Shown here piece by piece: positions 53,113 through 62,108 of a stretch of 64,000 bases of DNA (positions are counted from its first letter, which is position 1; each line of letters opens with the position of its first letter). The notes under the pieces are model-generated. The model did no database searches. It saw only the letters and a list, made by a program, of their open reading frames with translations, and was not told the origin of the DNA. The stretch spans positions 1-64,000 of the forward strand of contig JAUCSE010000058.1 of the NCBI GenBank assembly GCA_030445275.1. The letters are read 5' to 3'. The stretch is from Mucilaginibacter sp. (GTDB lineage: Bacteria; Bacteroidota; Bacteroidia; Sphingobacteriales; Sphingobacteriaceae). Position numbers and translations under genes: made by a program.

Positions 53113-53943
53113 ATGTCTGATTATAATAATACAATTACCCAATTGCAGGATAATTTTGCGTGGACATACCCTGCCACTGAGTCAAAACCATTGGTGCACG
53201 TTATTGAAGATAACGGTGATATGCGTATGTTGATTAAAGAAGAGTTCTGTAACGAATATCGTGTCATTCTTTCAGAAGACGGCTTAATTGGATATAAAAA
53301 AACATTAACAAACATACCCGATATTATTATATGCGATATACAAATGCCGGGGCTTAATGGGATTAACCTGTGCAGGTTATTGAAGGAAGACGTGCGCACC
53401 AGTCATATTCCGATTGTATTGATAACTGTTGATAATGATGATGAATGTGTACTTAACGGATTGGAGAATGGCGCTGATGATTATCTCATCAAACCTTTTA
53501 ATTTTAGCATCTTAAAGGCCCGGGTAGATAATCTGCTAAAATTACGACAGCAGTTATTGAAACTATTCTTGAACAAATCGGATACGGTCCTCTCCCCAGT
53601 CAAACCTTCTGATACCAATGAAAAGTTTTTAAAAAAAGCTTGTGAAATTATTGATCGCAACCTGAGCAATTCGAAATTTGAAGCAAATGATTTTGCAAGA
53701 GAGATCGGCATGAGCAGGGCACAGATCTATCGCAAAACAAAAATCATTACAGGTCAATCCGTTAAAGAGTTTATTCGTATTATCCGTTTAAAAAAGGCAG
53801 CTGATCTGCTAGTCAGTACTGATTTTAATGTTTCGGAAATTGCTTACCAGGTTGGCTTTAGTTCTGCGGCCTATTTCTCATCTTCGTTTAGCAACTATTT
53901 CAAAATTTCGCCTTCCCAATATATGTCGCTGAACAAATATTAA
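53113..53943 (+). CDS. Orphan response regulator with AraC-type output
   Basis: A 276-residue regulator: receiver domain with acidic pocket Glu32-Asp33 (VIEDNGDM), phosphoacceptor Asp75 (ICDIQMPGLNG) and Lys127 (LIKPF), then a linker and an AraC-type double helix-turn-helix (ANDFAREIGMSRAQIYRKTKIITGQSVKEFI and DFNVSEIAYQVGFSSAAYFSSSF). It resembles the C-terminal output half of Bacteroidota hybrid two-component systems, but no kinase or sensor is visible within 10 kb. Its gene ends 18 bases before control region B, though nothing shows it binds there. Confidence 0.88.
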   Translation: MSDYNNTITQLQDNFAWTYPATESKPLVHVIEDNGDMRMLIKEEFCNEYRVILSEDGLIGYKKTLTNIPDIIICDIQMPGLNGINLCRLLKEDVRTSHIPIVLITVDNDDECVLNGLENGADDYLIKPFNFSILKARVDNLLKLRQQLLKLFLNKSDTVLSPVKPSDTNEKFLKKACEIIDRNLSNSKFEANDFAREIGMSRAQIYRKTKIITGQSVKEFIRIIRLKKAADLLVSTDFNVSEIAYQVGFSSAAYFSSSFSNYFKISPSQYMSLNKY

Positions 53944-53960
53944 TGTAATATATTATTACA

Positions 53961-54127
53961 ATCTTGTAATCTGTAGATGTATAAAATTTACAACTACCAC
54001 ACAATCAAGTATTTAAAAAACATGTAGATATATTGTAGACGCTTTACTATAGATGAGTAGACGCTTTGTAGAGTGTTAAAATTAGGTATTCTGTAGTAGT
54101 TATGCGCAATTTTGTTGTGGTGATATC
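53961..54127 (+). promoter_or_regulatory. Shared control region, copy B (GTAGA boxes)
   Basis: The reverse complement aligns with 21238-21402. GTAGA occurs at 53973, 54024, 54035, 54057 and 54068: spacings 51, 11, 22, 11. The stretch reads as five 11-base units, GTAGATATATT, GTAGACGCTTT, ACTATAGATGA, GTAGACGCTTT, GTAGAGTGTTA, with the second and fourth identical. A TTTGTAGA at 54065 is followed 18 bases later by TATTCTG (54087), which matches TATCCTG in copy A as a candidate -7. Below it lies CCACAACAAAATTGCG (reverse strand). It faces the TPR-SPFH operon at 54190. Confidence 0.78.
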
Positions 54128-54189
54128 GACTAGCGAAAAATGATAGGTTGGCTTATTTCAAACTTAGTATTCAATTAAAAAAGGATTAT

Positions 54190-56472
54190 ATGCAGCAACA
54201 ACAGAGTATGGTAAACGTTGAACATTTGCAATCAATTTATAATGAAAGCAACTTCCAGGAATGCCTTGAAGCCGTAAATCTTTTCCTGCTTTTTAATCCT
54301 CAAAATTTGGATAGCTTGTTACTTAAAGCCAAGTGCGAGTATCAATTATCTTATAATAACGAAAACGCGGATGATCTGTTAGCTACTGCCATTAACAGCT
54401 TTGAAGAATTGCTGAAGCTTGCACCAGATCATGAAGAAGCCATGTTGTATTTAGCTTACATCAGTGTTTTCATGACAGGGTCAAATTTACCAGAAGCTAT
54501 CGGGTATTGTGACCAGTTGACAGCATCAATCCATCTTGATACCCGGATCAAGGCTATTTCTTACCGCCAGGAAGCCTATTATCAAACAGGCGATATAGAT
54601 AACGCTTTGAAGGATCTGAATTTGTTAATAAAACTAAATAATGCACATACTGTTGAAAATCGCAGTTTGACAGACCAAGAACAAGGCCTGTTGTACAATA
54701 AAAAAGCAAATCTTTACCTGTACCATAAAAATGATGCTGCTAAAGCGCTTGAAACCTTTAAAGAAGGGTTAGTACACCGGTATAAGGATGTACACATCTA
54801 TACCCTGATCGCTAATCTGGCGCTTGACCATCAGGATTATGAATTGGGTGGAGAGGTAGCGCAGATAGCTTTGTTTTCGGGCAATGCCAATGCTGATACA
54901 GATGAAGATCTAATAACGTTGTATCACCGATTAAATGAGCTGACCAGACAGGGGATCATCAACCGATCCATCATATATGCGATGTTTATCGCGCTTAAAA
55001 TATACCAGGAGCACCTGGAATATGATACTGTTGAATTGTTGAATTTTGCGCAGCAGTATATCAAGATATATCCCGATTGGCTTATTCCTTATCATTACGC
55101 GGGCGCCACATTATATGAGGTAAAAAGCTATAGTGAGGCACTTCCATACTTACAAGAAAGTGTAGAATTAGGTGGACTTGCCCTTGGTTTACAGCGCTTC
55201 ATTGAAGTATCGTATCGGATAAACGGCCAGCTGCCTAAAATAGAAAAATGGCCGGAAGACTCTGCTGTTATGTATTACAACGCCGGGGTAAGCTTTTTCT
55301 ACGAATCAGAAAGCCAGATCAGCAATGCGGCTATTGCCCGGGAACTGCTGAAGATAAGAGCAAATTTTTACAAAATTTCTTATGATGGCTTTTATGATTA
55401 CTTCTATAACGATAAAGGAGATGGCGCCGCCAATGAACCACATATTTTCGCGATGTGCTGTAACAATTATGGTATTGTCTTAAGCGAATCGGGAGAATAT
55501 GAAACCGCAGTTGAAGTACATAAACTGGGCTATTCTTTATCGCCTTTCTGGGAGCAATTGTCCAGTTTAAGTACCGCGTTGCTCGCACTTCAAAAATATG
55601 AAGAAGCCATTGAGGTAGTGAAACAGGCAACCGCTTATAGCAGTGAGTATTTAGGTTTTGAAGATTATATCGATCTAAAAGGTAAGCAACTGACAGCCAT
55701 CTATGATCTGGGCCGCAAGGATGAGGCCAGGGAGCTTTTAACTGCGATAGAAGGAGAATATAACGGCTTTATTAATAATTACGGGAGCGAATTGGACGAG
55801 CAGGAGTTGTTTGTATTAAGCCAAAGATACATTGTGGTTCAAAATATACGCCAGGACTTATTAGGCGAGGAAAGCCTGGAAGGTGCTACCCAAGCCTGGC
55901 AGGAACAGCTGAATAAAAATCCTGATGATAATTCGTCATGGTATATGCTGATGCAAAACTATTATCAACTGAAGGATTACAAACAATGTATTGCCTGTGC
56001 CGATAATTATCAAGCTGTAAAAGGTGAGGCAATCACCATTGATTCTGTTCAAAAAATATATTTTATGCGGGGCATGTCATACCTGAACCTAGGGAACTAT
56101 CCCAGTGCCAAAGAAAATTTAAATATCCTGCTCGGTACTTGCCAGTCTGGAGATGAAAATGAGGAAAGTATAATTTGTGATGCCAATTTGAATTTAGCGC
56201 AGTGCAGTTATGCCCTGGAGCAATGGGATGAGTGTATGGATTTTTCACTGGCAGCAATTGCCTGTTATGACAGAAATGGGTGGAAATGGGATGACATAAG
56301 GCTAAAGGCCACACTACAATACGCTGATGCTTGTAAGGCTGCTGGTGAAATTGATGCGGCGATTGGAACTGTGAATAATATTTTGAAAACAGTACCAGAA
56401 AATGAGGAAGCACTGAAAAGAAAACAGGAGTGGAAATCAGGTGGACTGTTCTCTTTTTTTAAAAGAGGATAA
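54190..56472 (+). CDS. Large TPR protein (unknown)
   Basis: From the ATG at 54190 (MQQQQSMVNVEHLQS) the protein is 760 residues of helical TPR repeats with no signal peptide or transmembrane helix, so it is probably cytoplasmic. Individual repeats are visible, for example RQEAYYQTGDIDNALKDLNLLIKLN, YHYAGATLYEVKSYSEALPYLQESVEL and NYGIVLSESGEYETAVEVHKLGYSL. It is the first gene of a tight operon with SPFH, zinc-ribbon and DUF6620-like genes and directly downstream of control region B. TPR proteins scaffold complexes; none of its repeats names a partner. The frame is also open from 54148 but a start before 54190 adds no signal. Confidence 0.78.
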   Translation: MQQQQSMVNVEHLQSIYNESNFQECLEAVNLFLLFNPQNLDSLLLKAKCEYQLSYNNENADDLLATAINSFEELLKLAPDHEEAMLYLAYISVFMTGSNLPEAIGYCDQLTASIHLDTRIKAISYRQEAYYQTGDIDNALKDLNLLIKLNNAHTVENRSLTDQEQGLLYNKKANLYLYHKNDAAKALETFKEGLVHRYKDVHIYTLIANLALDHQDYELGGEVAQIALFSGNANADTDEDLITLYHRLNELTRQGIINRSIIYAMFIALKIYQEHLEYDTVELLNFAQQYIKIYPDWLIPYHYAGATLYEVKSYSEALPYLQESVELGGLALGLQRFIEVSYRINGQLPKIEKWPEDSAVMYYNAGVSFFYESESQISNAAIARELLKIRANFYKISYDGFYDYFYNDKGDGAANEPHIFAMCCNNYGIVLSESGEYETAVEVHKLGYSLSPFWEQLSSLSTALLALQKYEEAIEVVKQATAYSSEYLGFEDYIDLKGKQLTAIYDLGRKDEARELLTAIEGEYNGFINNYGSELDEQELFVLSQRYIVVQNIRQDLLGEESLEGATQAWQEQLNKNPDDNSSWYMLMQNYYQLKDYKQCIACADNYQAVKGEAITIDSVQKIYFMRGMSYLNLGNYPSAKENLNILLGTCQSGDENEESIICDANLNLAQCSYALEQWDECMDFSLAAIACYDRNGWKWDDIRLKATLQYADACKAAGEIDAAIGTVNNILKTVPENEEALKRKQEWKSGGLFSFFKRG

Positions 56473-56529
56473 AAGTAGTAAGCCAATCATTCTTTAATTA
56501 GTTATCATCAATATTTAAACTTCTGAAAC

Positions 56530-57471
56530 ATGGCATTACCTTTTTTAGAGATCATTGAGTCTGTAACACCCGACCCTAATTTGCTGATGTGGAAATTTGC
56601 AGATGCAGATAAGGAAATTAAGAACGGTGCCGCATTGGTTGTACGGGAAAGCCAATCTGTGTTGCTGCTAAACGAAGGCCAGCTTGCAGACACATTTATT
56701 GCCGGAAAATACGCGTTAAAAACGGAGAATATCCCCATACTAACGCGTCTTAAAGGCTGGAAATATGGTTTTGAAAGCCCTTTCAAAGCTGATGTTTATT
56801 TTTTCAATACGCACCAGTTCGTTAATCTTAAATGGGGTACGCCAGCGCCCGTTTTGATGCGAGATCCTGCTTTTGGACAAGTACGTATACGCGCTTTTGG
56901 CACTTACAACATTCGTATCTCCGATATAGGCCGTTTTTTCAGGGAGTATGCGGGCACTTATCCAAGGTTGAATATTGTTGAGCTGGAATTACAGCTGCGC
57001 GATTTTATCGCCCCCAAATTTGCAGAGGTGCTGGCACAGGCAAACATAGCTGTGGTGGATGCAGCAGGAAATATTTCTGAACTAAATAAAAAAATACAAC
57101 CTCTTATTCAACAATATTTTACCGACTTGGGTTTGGAAGTAACCCAATTTACTATTACCAGTGTTACCCTACCAGAGGAGGTGCTTAAGCATTACGATAA
57201 TGTTACCGGCATGAATATGGTAACTGACATGAATAAATTCTCACAATTTAGTGTAGCCAGCGCCATGGATAAAGAAAACTCGGTCATGGGAGACGCGGCA
57301 CGACAGGCAGTAGCCATGGGGATGATCATGAACCAGGCAAACCCGGCCTCTCCCGCCCCGGCAGAGGATATACCGGCCAGGCTTAAAAAACTAAAGGAGC
57401 TTTTTGAAACACAACTGATCACTGAAGCTGAGTACGCCGCAAAAAAAGAAGAATTGTTAAAATTACTGTAA
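56530..57471 (+). CDS. SPFH/band-7 protein with SHOCT tail
   Basis: A 313-residue SPFH protein of the soluble YdjI-like type often labelled virion-core-protein-like. The SPFH core begins ALVVRESQSVLLLNEGQLADTF and continues GKYALKTENIPILT, WKYGFESPFKADVYFFNTHQFVNLKWGT and VRIRAFGTYNIRI. The C-terminus (IPARLKKLKELFETQLITEAEYAAKKEELLKLL, split: IPARLKKLKELFE / LITEAEYAAKKEELL) is a SHOCT domain, a short oligomerisation motif. It has no transmembrane helix. SPFH proteins form large ring assemblies on membranes. The gene lies 57 bases after the TPR gene and 5 bases before the zinc-ribbon gene. Confidence 0.85.
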   Translation: MALPFLEIIESVTPDPNLLMWKFADADKEIKNGAALVVRESQSVLLLNEGQLADTFIAGKYALKTENIPILTRLKGWKYGFESPFKADVYFFNTHQFVNLKWGTPAPVLMRDPAFGQVRIRAFGTYNIRISDIGRFFREYAGTYPRLNIVELELQLRDFIAPKFAEVLAQANIAVVDAAGNISELNKKIQPLIQQYFTDLGLEVTQFTITSVTLPEEVLKHYDNVTGMNMVTDMNKFSQFSVASAMDKENSVMGDAARQAVAMGMIMNQANPASPAPAEDIPARLKKLKELFETQLITEAEYAAKKEELLKLL

Positions 57472-57476
57472 GAACC

Positions 57477-57725
57477 ATGGGCGAGAATGAAGAAAAAAGA
57501 ACGCTGACCTATCTGGAGCGACTGAAACAGAAGGCCATAACCCAGGAGAATTACGGCGGCGAAATAAAAGAGGAAGAAGCGAAAATGGAAGTACATGATT
57601 GCCCGGAATGCGGTGCAGGTCGTGCTTTCCGTCAGGGGCTTACTGCCTGTGCTTATTGTGGTTTTAAATTCATGGACATCAGGCTTACTGATGGTGTTCA
57701 TATTAAAAAAGAAAATAATTCATAG
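57477..57725 (+). CDS. Small zinc-ribbon protein
   Basis: An 82-residue acidic, Lys/Glu-rich protein with a single C-terminal zinc ribbon, CPECGAGRAF...CAYCGFKFMD. The N-terminus has no signal. It starts 5 bases after the SPFH stop and ends 3 bases before the next gene, so translation is probably coupled. Zinc ribbons accompany SPFH/virion-core-like proteins in other genomes as part of the same gene set. No specific function recognised. Confidence 0.78.
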   Translation: MGENEEKRTLTYLERLKQKAITQENYGGEIKEEEAKMEVHDCPECGAGRAFRQGLTACAYCGFKFMDIRLTDGVHIKKENNS

Positions 57726-57728
57726 CTG

Positions 57729-58562
57729 ATGTTTGGTCTGTTTGATAAAAAATACCATAATCCTGAACTGCTTGAAACAATCAGGCAAACACAGGACAGA
57801 TGGTTCGATTTTCTGGATAAATTGGAAACCCGTATGCATGAAATGTGTATGGCTGCAGTACCCGAGATCCGGGAGGTTTTTAATCAGGATACCGATCTTT
57901 ATAAACGCGCACACGGTCATATGCTGATGGGCCTACGCGGACAAATTGACCAGATGCGGCATAAAGCGAACAAAACTAAAGAAGAAAACATTTTTTACTT
58001 TATTGATTGTGCAACAGCTGAGCTTCCTGATTTTATTTCTTCAGCAGGTCGCGAATACCATAACAAGCTCCATACCTTCAGAATGGATTGTATAAACCGG
58101 CACTACATTTTTGAAGAAAAAATAGCCCATTATACTTCCCTGCTCAATAATGCAGCTGGTGAGCAGGACTTGGAAGCCATTTATCAAGAGCAACTGACAG
58201 CGTTTGAAAATATCCGGGATAAATTTGTCTGTAAACAGTGCGGCGGCAATATGACTATTCCGCAAATATTTTTCATTGCAACCTACATTACTTGTCCATT
58301 TTGCCAAACGCAAAACACCTTTATACCCTCTACCGGAGCACAAATGGTATTGCACCAGGCACGGTGCCTGGCGGAACAGCGTACGGCTCATTTGCTTAAG
58401 ATTTATGAGGAAACCAAGCCTAAAAACCACCATCTGTACCAGCAATATTTACGCTCCATGTTTGATGAGTGGAATAAGATAGTACCTGATATGGCGGAGG
58501 AAAATGAGAAGTTTCACCAACGCTTATTGCAAGATCATTCAAATTCAATTAATCATTATTAA
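57729..58562 (+). CDS. Helical protein with central zinc ribbon (unknown)
   Basis: A 277-residue, mostly helical cytoplasmic protein with a zinc ribbon at residues 167-192 (Cys167-x2-Cys170 in CKQCGGN, Cys189-x2-Cys192 in CPFCQTQN) between two helical halves. The N-terminal half starts MFGLFDKKYHNPELLETIRQ and has no membrane segment. The gene begins 3 bases after the preceding stop. I do not recognise the family; its place within the TPR-SPFH operon suggests a partner of the SPFH complex. Confidence 0.75.
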   Translation: MFGLFDKKYHNPELLETIRQTQDRWFDFLDKLETRMHEMCMAAVPEIREVFNQDTDLYKRAHGHMLMGLRGQIDQMRHKANKTKEENIFYFIDCATAELPDFISSAGREYHNKLHTFRMDCINRHYIFEEKIAHYTSLLNNAAGEQDLEAIYQEQLTAFENIRDKFVCKQCGGNMTIPQIFFIATYITCPFCQTQNTFIPSTGAQMVLHQARCLAEQRTAHLLKIYEETKPKNHHLYQQYLRSMFDEWNKIVPDMAEENEKFHQRLLQDHSNSINHY

Positions 58563-58573
58563 ATAATAATCAC

Positions 58574-59143
58574 ATGTCTGAGAATCCATTATTAGCACCA
58601 ATACACGGTATTACTTTAGAAGATTACAGTGCTGCGTGCGCAAAATTAGGAAGCGGTTTAAGTGAAGCTGATATAGCCAAAGCTTTAGGAGTAGAATTGC
58701 CGGTATGGCAGGAAGCTAACCTGCTTTGGCCCGAACGTATGAAACAAGATTCCACTTACCATATCGTAACACTTTTTGGCCAGTATTTCGGTGCTGCTGA
58801 TCAACATCCAAAATTCGGTAACTTAAAACCAGCCGCTTCGGCCGGGGGATCTGATAATATTGAAAAGATTAAAACCGATAAAGACTTTTATCTGGAACTG
58901 GAAGTTGCACGGCAGGTAGCTTATGAATACGGACTTGACGGCGCACAATGGATACTGGATAAATACAGCATTCCTATTGGAGATTTTCAGATCGCGGCTT
59001 CCTTATGGAGTGATCAGATCCTTAAAGATATCCATGCTAATCATGAAGGATACAATCAAAGGCAAGATGTTTACAGAGCAAAATATCAACAATTATTTGC
59101 CGATGCTCAAGGGGGTAATGTAGCCGACGATATTGAATTCTAA
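58574..59143 (+). CDS. DUF6620-like protein (unknown)
   Basis: A 189-residue soluble protein: MSENPLLAPIHGITLEDYSAACA at the N-terminus, a segment reading LGSGLSEADIAKALGVELPVWQEANLLWPERMKQD, and a C-terminal helical region with LEVARQVAYEYGLDGAQWIL. It looks like the DUF6620 family from memory, and I assign no function. It is the last of five plus-strand genes, 11 bases after the previous stop, followed by a terminator at 59203-59228. Confidence 0.65.
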   Translation: MSENPLLAPIHGITLEDYSAACAKLGSGLSEADIAKALGVELPVWQEANLLWPERMKQDSTYHIVTLFGQYFGAADQHPKFGNLKPAASAGGSDNIEKIKTDKDFYLELEVARQVAYEYGLDGAQWILDKYSIPIGDFQIAASLWSDQILKDIHANHEGYNQRQDVYRAKYQQLFADAQGGNVADDIEF

Positions 59144-59202
59144 AAGCACATATTGCTTTTAATTATTCACACATATAATAACCTTACCTATCACTACAAA
59201 AA

Positions 59203-59228
59203 AATGCCCGGCCTATAGGCCGGGCATT
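59203..59228. terminator. Bidirectional terminator between convergent genes
   Basis: AATGCCCGGCC (59203-59213) and GGCCGGGCATT (59218-59228) form a perfect GC-rich 11-base stem with a TATA loop; A-runs before and T/A-runs after suit termination from both sides (the DUF6620-like gene from the left, the M14 gene from the right). Confidence 0.85.
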
Positions 59229-59258
59229 AAAAAAACAAATCAGGGGTATTATTAAATA

Positions 59259-62060
59259 CTACTTGCTGATAACATATAATTGATTGAAAAGCAATTTAAA
59301 CGTGCCATGTGATTGCGCACGAAATGTTATTTCCGGTCCAAAAGCATATAATTCGCCCTTACCAACCGGAGCTGCAAAAGCAGTGACACCGCCTTTTAAA
59401 TAAGCTTGACCCCATGCCCAACCACTTCTCAATGGTTTATCAGTTGTAAACCATGCTATTGGCTTTACACCTTTTTCTACTGCGCCGCTATCCAATTTAA
59501 AAACCGGGCTATTGTCAAAATCAATATCAGCAGTATTGCCCATTCCCCATGCTGCTGGTATGGTAGGATCAATATTAACGCTCAGGATACTCCCGGGTAT
59601 GTAGTATTTTGTTCCGGGTAATGGCTTGTCTTCGTTTTTGCTGTTCTTTTCAACAAGCTCATTGTGAACAGGCAGGCCAAGGTGATAAGCCAGATTTGTA
59701 CTGCTACCTATGGTAACTACAGACCCACCATCTTCCAGAAAGGTTTTAAGTTGAGGGATTGATTTTTCGGGAGTTATTTTGCCCAGCCTGTTCCTAAATT
59801 CTGTTGGTACTTCTTCCGGTTTGGGTTCGCGATCAGCAAATAAGCTTGCCCTGTTGACCCTTTCGCCACCAATCGGCGGAATTGCCCTCGTTACAAATAT
59901 AATTACATCATATTTGCTATGCAGGTTACCGGCATCAATATCCTGTGGGTAGACAATATCATATGGAAAATGGTACTGCTCCAGCAACCAGCGTACCCAT
60001 CCTGATGGTATTGAACCACCATAGGCATCCCAAAGTGCAATCCGCATGGATGATATTTTTACCGCATCAGCCGGGCGCTGCTCAACTGTTGTGGTTTTAA
60101 TACCTAAATCGGTTGCTGCTTTTTCCAGTATCACTTTGCTATTTGCACCTGCAGGGATAAAGAACGTTCCGGTTTCCGGCATACCTGCAGTGCCTTTGGG
60201 CAGGCGATAAACTTCGACACCGGCTTTAAGCAAATTATTAACTGCTATAAAGGCATTGTTTACCTGTGAGCTCAACAAATAACCAGCCCCCGAGGTTGCC
60301 GCCACTATTTGTTTTGGCGGTGACTGGATCTGTCCGTAAGGAATTTGCTGAAAAGGCCCGTTGAAATCATCAAGTATGCGATCAAAATGCACGCCCATTT
60401 GAAAAGCAAGTGTCCAGCCGGCAGCGTCATAAGGTTTAATTGGCGGGCCACCCGGATAAAGAAAATCATTGGGATGATCCTGCGGCTCAAACATATCCAA
60501 AACATGCGGACGAAACGCCTGGTTAGTTTTCACTATGTAAGAACCGGTAGGATATTTTTCCCCAGCCACAGTAAACTCAGCAGTTGCTTTTTGAACCCGT
60601 ATCCCTGCTTTGATCAATGCATTGATAAATTTTGTCGCGGTCGGAAAATCGGGTTGATCTGCAGAAAGAATATAACCTCTTGGATCACGCAATTCCGGGT
60701 TTTTCAGTACCGCGTCGTAGTATTTGATCGGGATATTGTTCCCTCTTGTCATCCAGCCCATCGGGTCATCTGGATTGCCTCCGGGGGTGCCTGCGTCAGA
60801 CTTGTCCTTACCTGTCTGATCATTCTTGTAAGCCTGTGTGATAGCATCAGATCTTTTAGGTGATAGTGTCCAGTTATCTTTATTACCACGATTAATAGCA
60901 TTTTTGCCCATCCGGTAAATATTAAAAAGAACCTCATCGTGCTGGCGGGCCGCATAATCCAGCACGGCATAGTTCAGGGATACTGAATAATCTATTGATT
61001 GACGGAAATGCCAAACATCCTGCGGTAAAACCGGGTTTGGTGTTGCCCCATTCGGAATCAGGCGTTGCGGAACAACCGGGATTTTTTCGGGTGTAGGGCT
61101 CCCTATGATCTCTGTTAGCAAACCAATCATATTGTGGAATTGCGTAGTGGTACGTAAACCACCATTGTACCAGGTAGAAAAGCTTGACCCCGTTAGCCGT
61201 GTATATCCTGGTTTGTTTTCTACATTAAGCCTGTTGTACATGGCTGCCCCAAGGGCATCAATCCCAGTGATCATTAATGGATCAAACACGTAATTGAATG
61301 GATCGCGATAAGGCGGCCCGGCCAAAACAGAACCCTCCGGCCCTCTTTGATGATGGTTATACATGATCTGCGGGAACCATTCCAGAAACAGCTGCCTGTT
61401 CATATTGGTACTTTCCTTGGTGTTCATCATATAAAAATCGCGGTTATTATCATGCCCTATATATTTCTCATACAGGCGCGGGATGTTCAGGTTCCGCTTT
61501 TTAGGGTCGCTCTCTTGCATGTACCAGTTTGATACCAGCTCCATCCCATCAGGATTGGCATGCGTCATCAGGATGATCACATTATCCAGTATCCGCATAG
61601 TTTCCGGGTCTTTACGGCTTACAAGCTGGTACATGGTTTCAATTAACTGGTGCGCGCCAACTACCTCTGTGGCGTGCAAACCGCCGTCAATCCATACAAC
61701 AGCTTTGCCTTTGGCTGCCATAGCAAGCGCCTGCTGATCTGAAACACCCTCGGCATGGGCCAGCTTTTGTGATATTTCCTTATAAATATTCAGATTTTTA
61801 ATATTCGCCGGTGATGATACGATCATCATATATTGATGACGCCCCTCCTCGGTAAGACCAATATCCACCAGTTTTGTACGGTTAGATGTAGCGGCTAATT
61901 TTTTAAAATATGCCGCGGTTTTGGTATAATTGGTGAGCTGATAGTCATCACCTATATTAAAGCCAAAAAAGCTTTTTGGCGAAGGTATGGTTTGCGCCTG
62001 CGCAACAGGTATGCACAACCATAACAGCACGATCAATGTATAACAACTTTTAATTTTCAT
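59259..62060 (-). CDS. M14-family zinc metallopeptidase with glutamine-amidotransferase-like tail
   Basis: A 933-residue secreted peptidase (signal ending PVAQAQ). The N-terminal M14 domain has the zinc-binding pair in GGLHATEVVG (His129, Glu132), HANPDGMELVSNWY nearby, and MYNHHQRGPEG providing the third ligand candidate; TEIIGSPTPE holds the catalytic Glu. A long C-terminal part contains beta domains and an AAPVGKGELYAFGPEITFRAQ ending typical of Bacteroidota M14 peptidases. Substrates are unknown. An M20 amidohydrolase follows upstream at 62109-63557 and a second M14 gene lies beyond it. Confidence 0.88.
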   Translation of the reverse strand: MKIKSCYTLIVLLWLCIPVAQAQTIPSPKSFFGFNIGDDYQLTNYTKTAAYFKKLAATSNRTKLVDIGLTEEGRHQYMMIVSSPANIKNLNIYKEISQKLAHAEGVSDQQALAMAAKGKAVVWIDGGLHATEVVGAHQLIETMYQLVSRKDPETMRILDNVIILMTHANPDGMELVSNWYMQESDPKKRNLNIPRLYEKYIGHDNNRDFYMMNTKESTNMNRQLFLEWFPQIMYNHHQRGPEGSVLAGPPYRDPFNYVFDPLMITGIDALGAAMYNRLNVENKPGYTRLTGSSFSTWYNGGLRTTTQFHNMIGLLTEIIGSPTPEKIPVVPQRLIPNGATPNPVLPQDVWHFRQSIDYSVSLNYAVLDYAARQHDEVLFNIYRMGKNAINRGNKDNWTLSPKRSDAITQAYKNDQTGKDKSDAGTPGGNPDDPMGWMTRGNNIPIKYYDAVLKNPELRDPRGYILSADQPDFPTATKFINALIKAGIRVQKATAEFTVAGEKYPTGSYIVKTNQAFRPHVLDMFEPQDHPNDFLYPGGPPIKPYDAAGWTLAFQMGVHFDRILDDFNGPFQQIPYGQIQSPPKQIVAATSGAGYLLSSQVNNAFIAVNNLLKAGVEVYRLPKGTAGMPETGTFFIPAGANSKVILEKAATDLGIKTTTVEQRPADAVKISSMRIALWDAYGGSIPSGWVRWLLEQYHFPYDIVYPQDIDAGNLHSKYDVIIFVTRAIPPIGGERVNRASLFADREPKPEEVPTEFRNRLGKITPEKSIPQLKTFLEDGGSVVTIGSSTNLAYHLGLPVHNELVEKNSKNEDKPLPGTKYYIPGSILSVNIDPTIPAAWGMGNTADIDFDNSPVFKLDSGAVEKGVKPIAWFTTDKPLRSGWAWGQAYLKGGVTAFAAPVGKGELYAFGPEITFRAQSHGTFKLLFNQLYVISK

Positions 62061-62108
62061 AAAATAAGTTTTAGTTATATAGTATGGTGATCATTCATTT
62101 CTAATAAA

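Noticed and set aside
54024..54072. CRISPR array
   Set aside because: The repeated units are only 11 bases with no unique spacers; they fit an operator, and no cas genes are near.
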